A stretch of 25,979 nucleotides of DNA. It comes from Martensiomyces pterosporus (taxonomy: Eukaryota > Kickxellomycota > Kickxellomycetes > Kickxellales > Kickxellaceae). The notes under the pieces were generated by a model. The model was given only the letters and a program-made list of their open reading frames with translations, searched no databases and had not been told where the DNA came from. Within the stretch, counting starts at the first letter, position 1. Every line of letters begins with the position of its first letter. The stretch is taken from NCBI GenBank assembly GCA_025201845.1, contig MU604093.1:3216-29194 (forward strand), given 5' to 3'. This document shows positions 24,616-25,979 of the stretch, in pieces. The position numbers and the translations under genes were made by a program.

Positions 24616-25979
24616 TCTTGCACAAGATTCAAATGAGGCGGATACGCGCTATCCCGTGGGTGCGAAAAAGAAGCGGAAGCGATAGAGAAAGGATCGCCTG
24701 GCAAGAGGAGTAGCAAGTGCAAGTGGAAATACAATAAACCAACAACTGGAAGGATGGATGGATGGACGGAGCAGAAAAGGGGGAGCGAAAACAAAACAAG
24801 ATGGCAGGGCTGTGCACTGTTTTCTTGGTTGCTGCTGTTGTTTACACCGAGGAGAGAAAGCCTGGCTACGCAGCGTGCATGGGTGATTTTTTTGGTTGGG
24901 GGTAGAGCGACGTAGAAGACAAGCAGAAGAGATGTGGACCACCTTTGCCAGCTGCTGCTTCTGTCGGTGATGATGATTCTGGTTTTTTTTTTTTGTTTAT
25001 GATAGCGCTGGCGAGGAAATAGCGTTGCACAAGAGCAAAGGTGCGTGTTTATGATAAAGACTCGGGCATGCAGACTCGCCCGCACTCACACGGGCAGAAA
25101 GATGCAGCGGTGGCGGCGTATTGCGAGTGCGTGTGCCAGCAGCAACGAACAAGCGGCACTCGGAAAGGGGCAGAGCGAGGGAGACGGGGGCGATGGCAGG
25201 GTATTGCAAGCTCAATGACAGCGCAGTAACACACCAAATGAAGTGAGATGAAGGTAGATGAGCCAGGCTGAGGAGAAGAGAGCAGAGGGCGACAGAAGAA
25301 AGGGAGGGAACGCGACGGAATCTTTTATAAAGTGAGCAATATTGATTAGGCATTCGGCTGCGTGCTGCTGGCACACATCTTGGAGACGGTGCTGCATCAT
25401 TGGGGAGAAGACGTGCTGCCACCAGAGCAACTTTACCCACCCATCCTCGCTGCTCGCACCCACACAATGCCAAATGTATTCTGGACTATGGAGTGCATGC
25501 CAGACAAGCAAGCATATGCAGATTGCCATTTTCCGGCTATCCCAGCAACAATCCTCTTTGCACTCAAAACACCTGCATTTGTGCATGCGATGCAGACGCT
25601 AGTTTTTTTTTTCCTCTTCTGCGACTTTTTGTTCTAAAACTAGACTCTGCATTAATGAGCTCTGATGCTGCTGGCTGCCTTTGTTCGCTCACGCTGCTCC
25701 ACTCCACTGCTGGAGAAGGCGGTTTGAACGCCGCCAAGGCCAGCAACAATCAATAATGCTCCCCCATCAACTGTCGCGGCGGCCATGTCGCATCTGGTTC
25801 ACACACCCACTCTGTTCCCAAGCCTCCGTACTCAAGAGGCATTCATGGCATGGTGCATGCTTTGTCACTCACTGGTATAGTGTGGGGAAGGACGCATCAA
25901 GACAGCAGACAGTGCTTGTTTTTGGGTTGCATGCCGTCCTTTGTCGCAATTGCGTATTATCTTGTTTGGTCGTTTGGTG
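24616..25979. other. Right-hand 1.36 kb without a recognisable gene
   Basis: The part next to the MATH start (24616-25040) should be its promoter and leader; it has a run of ten T near 24985-24995. A 10-T run also occurs near 25602-25611. Short frames occur on both strands (longest 212 codons, minus, overlapping the MATH start in another frame), without family motifs. A gene with small exons or one running out of the window cannot be excluded. Confidence 0.45.

Overview
The window looks like a piece of nuclear genome from an early-diverging fungus; Kickxellales such as Coemansia are my best guess. This is inference from gene content: fungal-type PPZ phosphatase, protein O-mannosyltransferase and fused-monofunctional HIS6 isomerase sit beside genes that are rare or absent in yeasts (a SWEET sugar transporter, an SREK1-like SR protein, a JTB-like membrane protein, a class-C-like 7TM receptor). 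Genes are compact and GC-rich, most have no intron in the coding region, and the two introns found have GT..AG ends and TACTAAC-like branch sites. No CRISPR array, phage, transposase or rRNA was seen.

Layout, left to right. 1-531: two tandem copies of a 268-bp non-coding repeat cut by the window edge. 747-828(-): tRNA-Ser(CGA). 1060-3093(+): a COMPASS-Shg1 domain joined to an SGF29 tandem-tudor domain and an RS-rich tail. 3179-3430(-): PCC1 of the EKC/KEOPS complex. 3431-5672: a 2.2-kb stretch with no recognisable gene. 5673-7142(+): 7TM receptor. 7308-8525(-): FSP1/AIF-like FAD oxidoreductase. 9616-12339(-): protein O-mannosyltransferase. 12911-13693(-): HIS6, with a perfect Gcn4-type TGACTCA about 90 bp upstream. 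14167-15806(+): eIF4B, whose first seven coding bases lie before a 389-bp intron. 16958-19129(+): PPZ-type phosphatase with a poly-Asp tail. 19343-19678(-): JTB-like protein. 20042-21523(+): SREK1-like SR protein. 21919-22728(+): SWEET transporter with one 105-bp intron. 22999-24615(-): Q-rich protein ending in a USP7-type MATH domain. 24616-25979: no gene seen.

The genes do not form a cluster with one shared job; this is ordinary fungal housekeeping order. Many neighbours are tail to tail with short gaps (85 bp between the Shg1-SGF29 fusion and PCC1, 165 bp between receptor and FSP1-like, 213 bp between PPZ and JTB, 270 bp between SWEET and MATH), so 3' UTRs may overlap. HIS6/eIF4B and JTB/SREK1 are head to head and probably share promoters.

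The most unusual object is the Shg1-SGF29-RS protein, which puts a subunit domain of the H3K4 methyltransferase complex and a reader of H3K4me3 (known from SAGA) in one polypeptide. Next come the stand-alone MATH/Q-rich protein, the PPZ phosphatase with its own Hal3-like acidic tail, and a possible poison splice choice at the eIF4B start. No computation was run; all family assignments are from reading translated motifs.
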